Shown here in pieces: positions 1 through 7,199 of a stretch of DNA of 64,000 nt. Below the pieces are notes generated by a model that saw only the letters and a program-made list of their open reading frames with translations, did no database searches and was not told the origin of the DNA. The translations under genes were made by a program, and so were the position numbers. The stretch is from NCBI GenBank assembly GCA_030604135.1, contig JAUVWL010000007.1:28279-92278 (forward strand). Direction: 5' to 3'. How positions within the stretch are numbered: the first letter of the stretch is position 1; each line of letters opens with the position of its first letter. The stretch is from Burkholderiales bacterium. GTDB lineage: Bacteria; Pseudomonadota; Gammaproteobacteria; Burkholderiales; Burkholderiaceae_C.

Positions 1-572
1 AAGGGGCTGGGCACGGTGTTGTCCACCACCAGTGGCAGACCGTGCGCGTGGGCCACGTCGGCCACGGCCTGGATGTCGAGCACCACCATGCTGGGGTTGC
101 CCAGGGTCTCGGCGAACAGGGCGCGGGTGTTGGGCCGGATGGCGGCGGCAAAGGCCTCGGGGTCGGTGGCGTCCACAAACGTGGTCTCAATGCCAAACTT
201 CTTGAGGTTGACCGCCAGCATGGTGACACTGCCGCCGTAGAGAGCGCCGGCCGCAACCACATGGTCGCCGGCCTGCAGCAAGGTGGTCAGCGCCAGCGCC
301 TCGGCCGCCATGCCACTGGCCGTGGCCACCGCGGCCCGGCCGTTTTCCAGTGCGGCGACGCGCTCTTCCAGCGCCGCCACCGTCGGGTTGGACAGGCGCG
401 AGTAGACGTTGCCGAAGGTCTGCAGGTTGAACAGGCTGGCCGCGTGGTCGGCGCTGTCGAACACAAAGCTGGTGGTCTGGTAGATGGGCAGGGCGCGCGC
501 GCCGGTGGCGGCGTCGGGGATCTGGCCGGCGTGGATGGCCAGGGTCTCGGGCTGGAACGTGCGGTCGGCCAT
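1..572 (-). CDS. metY: O-acetylhomoserine sulfhydrylase, N-terminal part (cut by window edge)
   Basis: PLP-dependent trans-sulfuration enzyme that makes homocysteine from O-acetylhomoserine and sulfide in methionine synthesis. About 190 N-terminal residues are present, starting MADRTFQPETLAIHAGQ. The family signatures PIYQTTSFVF, YSRLSNPT and ASGMAAEAL are readable. The gene runs off the left edge, so the PLP-binding lysine and the C-terminal domain (about 240 residues of a usual 430) are missing. ATG at 570-572. The CoA-binding protein gene ends only 5 bases upstream on the same strand, so the two are probably co-transcribed. Other Cys/Met-metabolism PLP enzymes share these motifs; the IHAGQ opening favours MetY. 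Confidence 0.85.
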   Translation of the reverse strand, partial: MADRTFQPETLAIHAGQIPDAATGARALPIYQTTSFVFDSADHAASLFNLQTFGNVYSRLSNPTVAALEERVAALENGRAAVATASGMAAEALALTTLLQAGDHVVAAGALYGGSVTMLAVNLKKFGIETTFVDATDPEAFAAAIRPNTRALFAETLGNPSMVVLDIQAVADVAHAHGLPLVVDNTVPSP

Positions 573-577
573 GGCGC

Positions 578-1045
578 TCACCCCTGTCTCGGCCGGTGGG
601 CCGAGATCACCTTGGTGTTGACACCGGCCCAGTTCAGGCCGCCGAACAGGCGCGCGTGTTCGATCTTCACGCAACGGTCCCAGACCGAATCCAGCCCGGC
701 CTCGGTGGCCGTGCGGTCGGCCTCCTCGCTCATCAGGCCCAGCTGCTGCCACAGCGTCTTGGCACCGATGGCGACCGCGCTTTTCGCAATCGCCGGTATC
801 TCCTCGACCTTGCGGAACACGTCCACCATGTCGACCGGAAAGGGAATGTCCTCCAGCCGGGCGTAGCTCTTCTCGCCCAGGATCTCGGGGTAGCGCGGGT
901 TGACCGGCACGATGCGGTAGCCGCGTTCCTGCATGTACTTGGCGGCAAAGTAGCTGGGCCGGTGCCATTCGGCCGACAGGCCGACCACGGCAATGGTGCG
1001 GTCGCGCGCAAGGATGCGGCGCAGGGTGGGGATGTCGTCTTGCAT
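578..1045 (-). CDS. YccU-type CoA-binding protein (155 aa)
   Basis: Small Rossmann-fold protein of the CoA_binding_2 family (YccU-like); the ligand role is known from structures but the biological role is unclear. The nucleotide-binding start RTIAVVGLSAEWHRPSYF lies near residues 14-31, followed by YRIVPVNPRYPEILGEKSYA, typical of the family. The frame stays open upstream to 1321, but those codons are antisense to the ferredoxin gene, so I start at the ATG at 1045 (MQDDIPTLRR). That start is 19 bases from the divergent ferredoxin ATG and has no Shine-Dalgarno sequence. A TATTGT box lies 8 bases upstream, which suggests a leaderless message. Confidence 0.85.
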   Translation of the reverse strand: MQDDIPTLRRILARDRTIAVVGLSAEWHRPSYFAAKYMQERGYRIVPVNPRYPEILGEKSYARLEDIPFPVDMVDVFRKVEEIPAIAKSAVAIGAKTLWQQLGLMSEEADRTATEAGLDSVWDRCVKIEHARLFGGLNWAGVNTKVISAHRPRQG

Positions 1046-1052
1046 GGACCGA

Positions 1053-1059
1053 CACAATA
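1053..1059. promoter_or_regulatory. Overlapping divergent -10 boxes between CoA-binding and ferredoxin genes
   Basis: Only 19 bases separate the two divergent ATGs (1045 and 1065). CACAAT (1053-1058) sits 6 bases before the plus-strand ATG, and TATTGT (1059-1054, minus) sits 8 bases before the minus-strand ATG. Both genes would therefore start transcription at or near their start codon. This is sequence inference; the -35 regions lie inside the opposite genes and are weak. Confidence 0.4.
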
Positions 1060-1064
1060 GCGCC

Positions 1065-1286
1065 ATGGCCACGGAGCGCAAGTCCCTGCCCGTCATTGAC
1101 ACGACACGCTGCACCGGCTGCGGCTGGTGCGTGGCCGTCTGCCCGCCCCATGTGCTGTCGCTGCAGACCCTGCCGGGCTGGCAGAAAAAGAGCACCCTGC
1201 ACGACCCGGCGGGCTGCACCGGGTGTGCGAAATGCGCGGTCCGGTGCCCGTTCGATGCGATTGCGATGCGCCGGGCTGCCGGCTGA
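1065..1286 (+). CDS. Small 2[4Fe-4S] ferredoxin-type protein (73 aa)
   Basis: Two complete iron-sulfur motifs, CTGCGWCVAVCP (about residues 16-27) and CTGCAKCAVRCP (about 52-63), mark a bacterial-type ferredoxin carrying two 4Fe-4S clusters, presumably a soluble electron carrier. The start is the ATG at 1065 (MATERKSLPV). The open frame extends back to 993, but those codons overlap the divergent gene. The partner enzyme is not evident from the neighbourhood. Confidence 0.85.
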   Translation: MATERKSLPVIDTTRCTGCGWCVAVCPPHVLSLQTLPGWQKKSTLHDPAGCTGCAKCAVRCPFDAIAMRRAAG

Positions 1287-1299
1287 GTGTGGGAATGCC

Positions 1300-1509
1300 C
1301 TACTTCTTGGACAGGAACCACGCCACCAGGGCATTGGCGTGGCCATGCCCCAGCCCGTGCTCGGCTTTCAGATGGCCGACCAGCTCCATGTGCTTGAGTG
1401 GGCCGGCCTTTTGCAGCACATCCATCCAGTGCGCAATGGGTTGGCCGTAGGTCTTCTCGATGGACGGGAAGTAGGAGGCCGGGCCTTTGACGGGGGTTTC
1501 AGCGGACAT
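1300..1509 (-). CDS. DUF4287 domain protein (69 aa)
   Basis: Short cytoplasmic protein beginning MSAETPVKGPASYFPSIEKT and ending VAWFLSKK. The pattern SIEKTYGQPIAHWMDVLQ followed by LKAEHGLGHGHANALVAW is characteristic of DUF4287, whose function is unknown to me. The start chosen is the ATG at 1507-1509, with AAGGAGATCACC upstream as a good ribosome site. The frame is open further upstream, but that part runs through the palindromic repeat at 1555-1650 and is not credible coding. Confidence 0.75.
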   Translation of the reverse strand: MSAETPVKGPASYFPSIEKTYGQPIAHWMDVLQKAGPLKHMELVGHLKAEHGLGHGHANALVAWFLSKK

Positions 1510-1554
1510 GGTGATCTCCTTCGGTGGCTGCATTTTCTTCATCACTGCCGCGGA

Positions 1555-1650
1555 AAGCCTACCTCCGGCGAAAGCGGGGGCGGGAGTCCGCGATGGTTCG
1601 CCTTTTTTCGCTTGACGGACGTGGATTCCCGCGTGCGCGGGAATGACGGT
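1555..1650. repeat. REP-like palindromic intergenic repeat pair
   Basis: ATTCCCGCG-TG-CGCGGGAAT (1625-1644) is a near-perfect palindrome. A degenerate partner, CCTCCGGCGAAAGCGGGGGCGG, begins near 1563. Together they resemble the CGTCATTCCCGCGNNNGCGGGAAT repeats common in proteobacterial intergenic DNA. A related pair occurs at 47911-47993. The rest of the 395-base gap 1510-1904 shows no gene. Confidence 0.7.
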
Positions 1651-1904
1651 GTTGACGGTATTGGCGGTGATGATGGGTAGTGACAGGGAATGGCGGGGAA
1701 TGGCGCGGGTGGAGTGGCAGGCGCCTGAAGCACGACGAACAAGGGTTTCGGATTTCGACAACCAGGGAAGGACACCCACACTGCGGCCCGGGCCGAAACG
1801 GGTGCTACCGCGCCGTGCCGCGCAGCGATGACGGGGGCCGTGCGAACTTCGCGGTGACGCTGCCGGGGCAGCAGGCCTTGGTGCCGTTGTTGGCGGCGCG
1901 GCGC

Positions 1905-2780
1905 CTACCCCGCGTGCGCGCGCAGCCAGGCCACGATGTCGGCCGTCACCTCGTCGCGGTTGGTCTCGTTCAGGATTTCGTGGCGGCCGCCCGGGTACAG
2001 CTTGACCGTCACGTCAGCCAGACCCGCCTCGCGGTAGCGCTGGCCCAGCAGCCCGATGAGCGCGCCGCCGCCGGCCAGCGGGTCGGCGTCGCCTGAGGCG
2101 ATCAGCACCGGCAGGTCGCGGCGGATGCCGGCCAGCCGCGCCGGGTCGGCCACCCGGGGCGCGGGCTCGAACAGCGCGGGAATCACGTCGGCCGGCACGT
2201 CCCAGCCGCACCAGGGGTTGGCCACGTAGGCGTCCACCTCGGTCGGGTCGCGGGACAGCCACTCGTAGCCGGTGCGGTGTTCGAACCCGGCGTTGAAGGC
2301 CTCCAGCCCGGCAGGCCCGTCCGCGGGGGCATTGGCCATGGCGGCGGCAAACGCGTCCAGCGCCGTCGAGCCGGACAGCACCACGCCCGACCAGGTGGCG
2401 GAGTGGTCGAGCATGGCCGCCTGCGCGGCAAAAGACCCCATCGAATGCGCGAACAGAAACACCGGCAGGCCGCCGTGCTGCGCCCGCAACGCGGCACCGA
2501 ACTGGGCCACGTCGGCAATCAGGCCGTCAAAGCCGGCCGCGCCGAAGTCGCCCAGGTGCCCGTTGGCGGTGCGACCGTGCCCGCGGTGGTCAACCGCGTG
2601 CACCACAAAGCCGGCCGCGTTGAGCGCCCGGGCAAAGCGGTCATAGCGCTCGCCGTGTTCGGCCAGCCCGTGCGCGATCTGCACCACACCGGTGGGCGGG
2701 CCGGACACGTCAGACCAGGTGTAGGTCACGACCCGGGTGCCGTCTGCGTTGGAGAGGAAGGAGGAGGTGGAGGTGCTCAT
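1905..2780 (-). CDS. Alpha/beta hydrolase, monoacylglycerol lipase/lysophospholipase type (291 aa)
   Basis: Serine hydrolase of the Hydrolase_4 (S33-like) family. The substrate is probably a lysophospholipid or monoacylglycerol, by family only. Seen: oxyanion region IAHGLAEHGERYDRFA (about residue 35-50), DHRGHGRT (about 64-71), nucleophile elbow AHSMGS with Ser113, acid candidate SGDADPLAGG and catalytic His in YPGGRHEILNE near the C terminus. No signal peptide. ATG at 2780. It is transcribed alone; the GST gene ends 66 bases beyond its start on the same strand. Confidence 0.85.
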   Translation of the reverse strand: MSTSTSSFLSNADGTRVVTYTWSDVSGPPTGVVQIAHGLAEHGERYDRFARALNAAGFVVHAVDHRGHGRTANGHLGDFGAAGFDGLIADVAQFGAALRAQHGGLPVFLFAHSMGSFAAQAAMLDHSATWSGVVLSGSTALDAFAAAMANAPADGPAGLEAFNAGFEHRTGYEWLSRDPTEVDAYVANPWCGWDVPADVIPALFEPAPRVADPARLAGIRRDLPVLIASGDADPLAGGGALIGLLGQRYREAGLADVTVKLYPGGRHEILNETNRDEVTADIVAWLRAHAG

Positions 2781-2846
2781 CGCTCCATTCTCACCCCGCA
2801 GACCCTGCGCCCGACCTAGTGAAAACGGCAGGGCGTTCCGATGTGC

Positions 2847-3452
2847 TCAGGCGTCGATCTGCATCGCCGGGCGCGCCTGCACCTTCTGCAGCCAGGCCAT
2901 CGTGGTCGGGTGCTTGTCCACCGGTGCGCCGAGGTAGACGCTGTAACCGATGACCGAGGCCACGATCAGGTCGACCAGGGTGTAGGCATCGCCGAGCAGC
3001 CAGGGCTGCTGGCTCAGGCGTCCGTCGAGCACGGTGAGCAGTTCGTCCAGGGCCTTGTGCGCCGCGGTGCCGTGGGCGTCGTCGGGTGTGCCCATGTCTT
3101 TTGCGGCCTGCAGCCGCACCAGCTGCGCGCCGTAGGTCACGTAGGACCAGGTGCTCCAGGCCATGGCCTGCAGGCGTTGGGGTGTGCCTTCGGCGGGCCA
3201 CAGACCGCTCTGCACGCCGTAGGTCTGGCCCAGCCACAGCTCGATGGCCAGCGCCTCGAACATCGGCGCGCCGTCCACCGTGAGGGTGGGCACCTTGCCG
3301 TTGGGGTTGAGGGCCAGGTAGTCGGGCCGGCGCTGCTCACCGGTGGTGATGTCGACCTTGACGCGCTCGTGCGGCACGCCGAGTTCGGCCAGAGCGCAGG
3401 CGACCGGGGTGGCGCTGGACATGGGATGCCAGTAGAGAACGATCTGGGACAT
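2847..3452 (-). CDS. Glutathione S-transferase (201 aa)
   Basis: Soluble GST. The N-terminal thioredoxin-like domain starts MSQIVLYWHPMSSATPVACAL and contains LNPNGKVPTLTVDG (the cis-Pro region) followed by EALAIELWL. The C-terminal helical domain carries GDAYTLVDLIVASVIGY, the typical GST C-domain motif. The start at 3452 is preceded by a purine-rich site (AAGGAGCCCACC). The longer open frame to 3524 lacks family similarity. It is divergent from the WYL regulator gene, with 113 bases between, so that regulator may control it. The electrophilic substrate is unknown. Confidence 0.85.
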   Translation of the reverse strand: MSQIVLYWHPMSSATPVACALAELGVPHERVKVDITTGEQRRPDYLALNPNGKVPTLTVDGAPMFEALAIELWLGQTYGVQSGLWPAEGTPQRLQAMAWSTWSYVTYGAQLVRLQAAKDMGTPDDAHGTAAHKALDELLTVLDGRLSQQPWLLGDAYTLVDLIVASVIGYSVYLGAPVDKHPTTMAWLQKVQARPAMQIDA

Positions 3453-3565
3453 GGTGGGCTCCTTGAAGGTGTGGACAGCGGGCCCGGCACCGCGCCGAAC
3501 CCGTGACTGCAATGTCGCGCCCATTGCGGACAGTTTCGGCCCTCAATAGAAGTTAGAGTGCGGCC

Positions 3566-4534
3566 ATGCTGTCGTCGTCCTCGCGCCTGCTGCGCGTCCT
3601 CTCGCTGCTGCAGACCCGCAGCCACTGGGCCGGCCCCGAGCTGGCCGAGCGGCTCGCCGTGCACCCGCGCACGCTGCGGCGCGACATCGACCGGCTGCGC
3701 CAGCTCGGCTACCCCATCCACGCCAGCAGCGGCGTGGCGGGCGGCTATGCGTTTCGCGCGGGGCAGTCGCTGCCGCCGCTGCTGCTGGACGACGAAGAGG
3801 CGCTGGCGGTGGCCATTGCCCTGCAGATCGCCGCGGCTGGCACCGTGAGCGGTGTGGAAGAAAGCTCGCTGCGCGCGCTGGTGAAACTGGAACAAGTGAT
3901 GCCCACCCGCCTGCGCCGCCGCACGGGCGCGCTGCGCTCGGCCATCGTGCCGGTGCAGCGCATGGGGCCCACCATCGACGCCAGCGTGCTCGCCACCCTG
4001 GCCACGGCCTGCCGCGACCAGCTGCAGGTGGGCTTCAGCTACCGCGACCTGCGCGGCCAGGCCAGCGTGCGCCAGGTGCAGCCGCACGGGCTGGTGCACA
4101 CCGGCCACCACTGGTACCTGGTGGCCTGGGACCCGGCGCGCGACGACTGGCGCACCTTCCGCATCGACCGCGTGCAGGGCACACCCCGCACCGGCGCGCA
4201 CTTCGCGCCACGCCCGCCGCCCGCGGGCGACCTGCGCGCCTACGTCACCGGGGCCATGGCCGGCGTGCACCCGCAGGGCGAGCAGGCGCGCGTGGTGCTG
4301 CACCAGCCGCGCGAGGTGATGGCGAAAACCATCCCCCCATCCGCCGCCACGCTGGAAGCGATCGACGACGCGCACTGCCTCATGCTCTGCGGCACCGGCC
4401 AGCTGGACTCGCTGGTCTACTGGCTGATGGCGCTGGACGTCGAGTTTGATGTGCTGGAGCCGCCCGTGCTCAAGGAGCGGCTGCGTCGGGCGTGTGAGCG
4501 GGTGGGAAGGAGTCTGGCGCGGGGTGGTGGGTGA
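3566..4534 (+). CDS. HTH/WYL-domain transcriptional regulator (YafY type, 322 aa)
   Basis: N-terminal winged HTH of the HTH_11/DeoR-like class (LAERLAVHPRTLRRDIDRL, about residues 26-44), then a WYL ligand-binding domain (VRQVQPHGLVHTGHHWYLVAWD, with WYL near residues 178-180, followed by FRIDRVQ). Such proteins usually repress a neighbouring operon and respond to small ligands; the divergent GST gene is the obvious target. ATG at 3566, with a TAGAGT -10-like box 6 bases upstream and no Shine-Dalgarno, so the transcript may be leaderless. It lies just left of the restriction island but is not part of that minus-strand operon. Confidence 0.85.
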   Translation: MLSSSSRLLRVLSLLQTRSHWAGPELAERLAVHPRTLRRDIDRLRQLGYPIHASSGVAGGYAFRAGQSLPPLLLDDEEALAVAIALQIAAAGTVSGVEESSLRALVKLEQVMPTRLRRRTGALRSAIVPVQRMGPTIDASVLATLATACRDQLQVGFSYRDLRGQASVRQVQPHGLVHTGHHWYLVAWDPARDDWRTFRIDRVQGTPRTGAHFAPRPPPAGDLRAYVTGAMAGVHPQGEQARVVLHQPREVMAKTIPPSAATLEAIDDAHCLMLCGTGQLDSLVYWLMALDVEFDVLEPPVLKERLRRACERVGRSLARGGG

Positions 4535-4813
4535 GCCTCGATGGCCTTGGCGAAGATTGAGAGGTTCATATGAAGACCGGCATAGGCTGTATCGACTCAT
4601 TCAGAGCTCTGTGCCTGAGCCACTGCAAGCGGGCGGGTTCAGACTGCTGATTTCCTGCAAGCTGACTCTTCGAGCACTTCGAGGCACGGGGATAGTGGTA
4701 GCAATACAGCCAACCAGACAGCATCTCGTTGGTCCGCCTTGGCCGGCTTGTCTCGACCACACCTTGCTTCAATCTACGTTTTCGATCAGGCCTCCGTCTC
4801 TGGCTTGGCAAGC

Positions 4814-6412
4814 TCAAACAGCCTGGAAAGACACGACAAAACCTCTTCTCACCAACTCTCCAACCAGTCGTGAGATGCCGCATTTCGCAAAGAACGGCAA
4901 ATCACTGAGTTGCTTGCCCATCAGAACCATGCAGAGATTCCATTCATGCCGCTTCGGCTGGGTTGTGAGCCAAGTGGTATCCCAGCCATTTCCGACAGCG
5001 GTTACTCTGGCTGCAAGCTTTTGGCGGTAGGTCGGGTCGGTGTCAAAGAACGTCTCCGCCGTTCGACGAACTTGCTCACACAGGTGACTTACTCCTGCTG
5101 AACCTGTCGGGTGTTTGACGAAGTACAGCGTCTTCGACGGCAGGTGCATGAGGTCACAGAACTCGAAGCGCGACGATCCTCCTCCAAACTGGACAAGCTC
5201 CTTGTCAAAGAGCCAAAGGTCGGGATCGGCGTTTGCAGCTTTCTCGTTGTAGGGCCCTTCATGGTCTACCGAGTCCCAAGCCAGTAGGTTCAGTGTCGGT
5301 GCGCCAATGGTCCCCAAGATTTGGTTCGTACTGGTGATGAACTGGTGATCTGCTGCGTACCAAGAACCGGACGACAGGACATGCGTGATGCCCCCATGGG
5401 TGACTTCAACACCCATGCAGGCATACATTGAACAAGAGTCGATCTCCTCCTTGTCAGCATCCAACAAATGAATTCGCGTGGCCTTCGCCGCTTCGAGGTT
5501 GGCCGTCTCGCCTCTTGACTGAACATGACTCTTCCAACTTGCATAGGTCAAGTATGGAGATGTAGTTGGATTGGCCCGCATACGACCGATAACAAAATGC
5601 TGCGGATAGGGCTTGTCACCGCTGCGCTCTGTCGGGGCCGCAAATGTGATCGAGTTCTCCGGATGTGGCCCTCCAAGGACTCCATCCAACAGCGCATCCA
5701 GTTGATCGACCACGGCTTCGTCACGCACCGGAACAAGGTTGTTCGCTTGAGGCCAACGAGTACGGTGCTCGTTCGAGTCAAAACGCTCAGTGATTTTGTC
5801 CAGCGTCTCAAGTAGCTTGGCTACATCCAGGTCGAACTTGAAAGAAACCCCGCCACGTACTTTCTTGCCGAGAAGCGGCCAGTACAAGATCTCCGGGATA
5901 CCTTCCACGGCAGTCACCAGGTCACGGTCAGGTTCAAAACCGAATTCGCGGACAGAGGACGCGGCTGGCGCGCGCTCGTTCGCGATGTGACGCTTAGCGA
6001 AAACCTGCTCTGCACGGACTTCGCACACCTGTACCTGTGGAACGATGGCCAACGCAACGGTCTTTCCGAACTCCGGATCCACCCACTCATCCTTGACCTT
6101 CGAATGGCCATACCCGAATGTGAATGCAAAGGTCTTCCCATTCCGGGGTACCCAGAGAATGCCTCCAGGAGATTGGCTCTCCAGCTGTAGATTTGAGCCA
6201 GCCGGGATTAAGGACGAAATCGGATCAAGCCATTTGGGAGGTGATGGATCAGAAGGCAGGGCTAAAAACTTGCCCTCTGGAATCGATTCGATCAGTGTCG
6301 AGCTGGATGCGCTAGCTGCCTCCAGTTGTTGAAGCGCCTCTGAGACCTTGGATGCTCTCAAAAGGTACAAGCTGACGGTAAGCCGAGTTGGTTCTCCAGT
6401 GGCAGTTGCCAT
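4814..6412 (-). CDS. DUF6119 / TIGR04141-family sporadically distributed protein (532 aa)
   Basis: I recognise this as the DUF6119 (TIGR04141) family, from the opening LTVSLYLLRAS, the central RWPQANNLVPVRDE and the C-terminal WNLCMVLMGKQLSDLPFFAKC. The biochemical activity is not established to my knowledge. The patchy distribution and frequent position beside restriction systems suggest a defence accessory. No membrane segments, HExxH or Walker motif are visible. It is the last gene of the restriction operon, 35 bases after the YgjP-like gene. Base composition is visibly more AT-rich than the flanks, a sign of transfer. The 279 bases between it and the WYL gene show no convincing gene. Confidence 0.75.
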   Translation of the reverse strand: MATATGEPTRLTVSLYLLRASKVSEALQQLEAASASSSTLIESIPEGKFLALPSDPSPPKWLDPISSLIPAGSNLQLESQSPGGILWVPRNGKTFAFTFGYGHSKVKDEWVDPEFGKTVALAIVPQVQVCEVRAEQVFAKRHIANERAPAASSVREFGFEPDRDLVTAVEGIPEILYWPLLGKKVRGGVSFKFDLDVAKLLETLDKITERFDSNEHRTRWPQANNLVPVRDEAVVDQLDALLDGVLGGPHPENSITFAAPTERSGDKPYPQHFVIGRMRANPTTSPYLTYASWKSHVQSRGETANLEAAKATRIHLLDADKEEIDSCSMYACMGVEVTHGGITHVLSSGSWYAADHQFITSTNQILGTIGAPTLNLLAWDSVDHEGPYNEKAANADPDLWLFDKELVQFGGGSSRFEFCDLMHLPSKTLYFVKHPTGSAGVSHLCEQVRRTAETFFDTDPTYRQKLAARVTAVGNGWDTTWLTTQPKRHEWNLCMVLMGKQLSDLPFFAKCGISRLVGELVRRGFVVSFQAV

Positions 6413-6447
6413 TCATCCTCCCTGTTGTCGGTTTTGATTTGATGTTG

Positions 6448-7197
6448 TTAGACGCGGAACACCACTTCCGCCATGTTGTCGAGCTTCTCCTTCACCGCTC
6501 GCCAGTTCGGCATGTGCCGATCCAAGGTGCGATAGAACTTGGGGCTGTGGTTGTGGTGCAGCAGGTGGCACAGTTCATGGAGCAGCACGTAGTCGATGCA
6601 CTCACGTGGCGCCTTCACCAGCAACGGGTTCAGCGTGATGCGGCCCGAGGGTGAGCAACTACCCCATTGCACCGTCATGAACTGCAGGCGTGTTGGTGGA
6701 AGCTGCTTCACCCATCGCAAGGGGGCCTCCACGGCGGCAAGGCGATCCGCGAAAACTTCCCGTGCTCGCTGCCGATACCAAGCATCCAAGGCCATCTTGA
6801 TCGGGGCCGAAGCTTGTTCAGGCGTCGTCACGGTGATGAAAGCGCCGCGCATCCGAGCCTCTGCCCTGGCCCCTGCGTCGATGACGACCTTCAAGCGGTA
6901 GCGGCGCCCCAGATAGTGCAGTGATTCGCCGCTCACATACTCGCGGGGCAGCACATGGGCCAGCCGTGCCCTAGCTGCTTGCACATGCTGGCTGATCCAG
7001 CGTGCCCGCTTTTTCACGGCAGTCAACACATCAACCAAGGGCGCTGCATCGGGTGCATCCACCAGCACGCGTGCGTCTGGCTCCACATGAATGGCAACGC
7101 GCGTCACAGTGCGCGATGGTTGGCGGCGCAGACTGAAGACAATGACTTCATCGCCATAGGCGATGCGGTGCTGCGAGACGCGTTCAGTGACCTGCAT
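6448..7197 (-). CDS. YgjP/SprT-like zinc metalloprotease (DUF45, 249 aa)
   Basis: M48-type, DUF45/YgjP family protein. The zinc site is HELCHLLHHNHSPKFY, with HExxH at about residues 207-211. MTVQWGSCSPSGRITLNPLL upstream is the family hallmark. These genes are repeatedly linked with type I restriction operons, but their role there is unclear. The ATG at 7197 is 2 bases after the HsdR stop codon. A TTG at 7203 would overlap that stop by 4 bases and add only two residues; I prefer the ATG. Downstream is the DUF6119 gene. Confidence 0.85.
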   Translation of the reverse strand: MQVTERVSQHRIAYGDEVIVFSLRRQPSRTVTRVAIHVEPDARVLVDAPDAAPLVDVLTAVKKRARWISQHVQAARARLAHVLPREYVSGESLHYLGRRYRLKVVIDAGARAEARMRGAFITVTTPEQASAPIKMALDAWYRQRAREVFADRLAAVEAPLRWVKQLPPTRLQFMTVQWGSCSPSGRITLNPLLVKAPRECIDYVLLHELCHLLHHNHSPKFYRTLDRHMPNWRAVKEKLDNMAEVVFRV

Positions 7198-7199
7198 GC

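Noticed and set aside
4566..4883. 105-codon minus-strand ORF downstream of the DUF6119 gene
   Set aside because: It overlaps the DUF6119 gene end in another frame, is Arg-rich and resembles no family.
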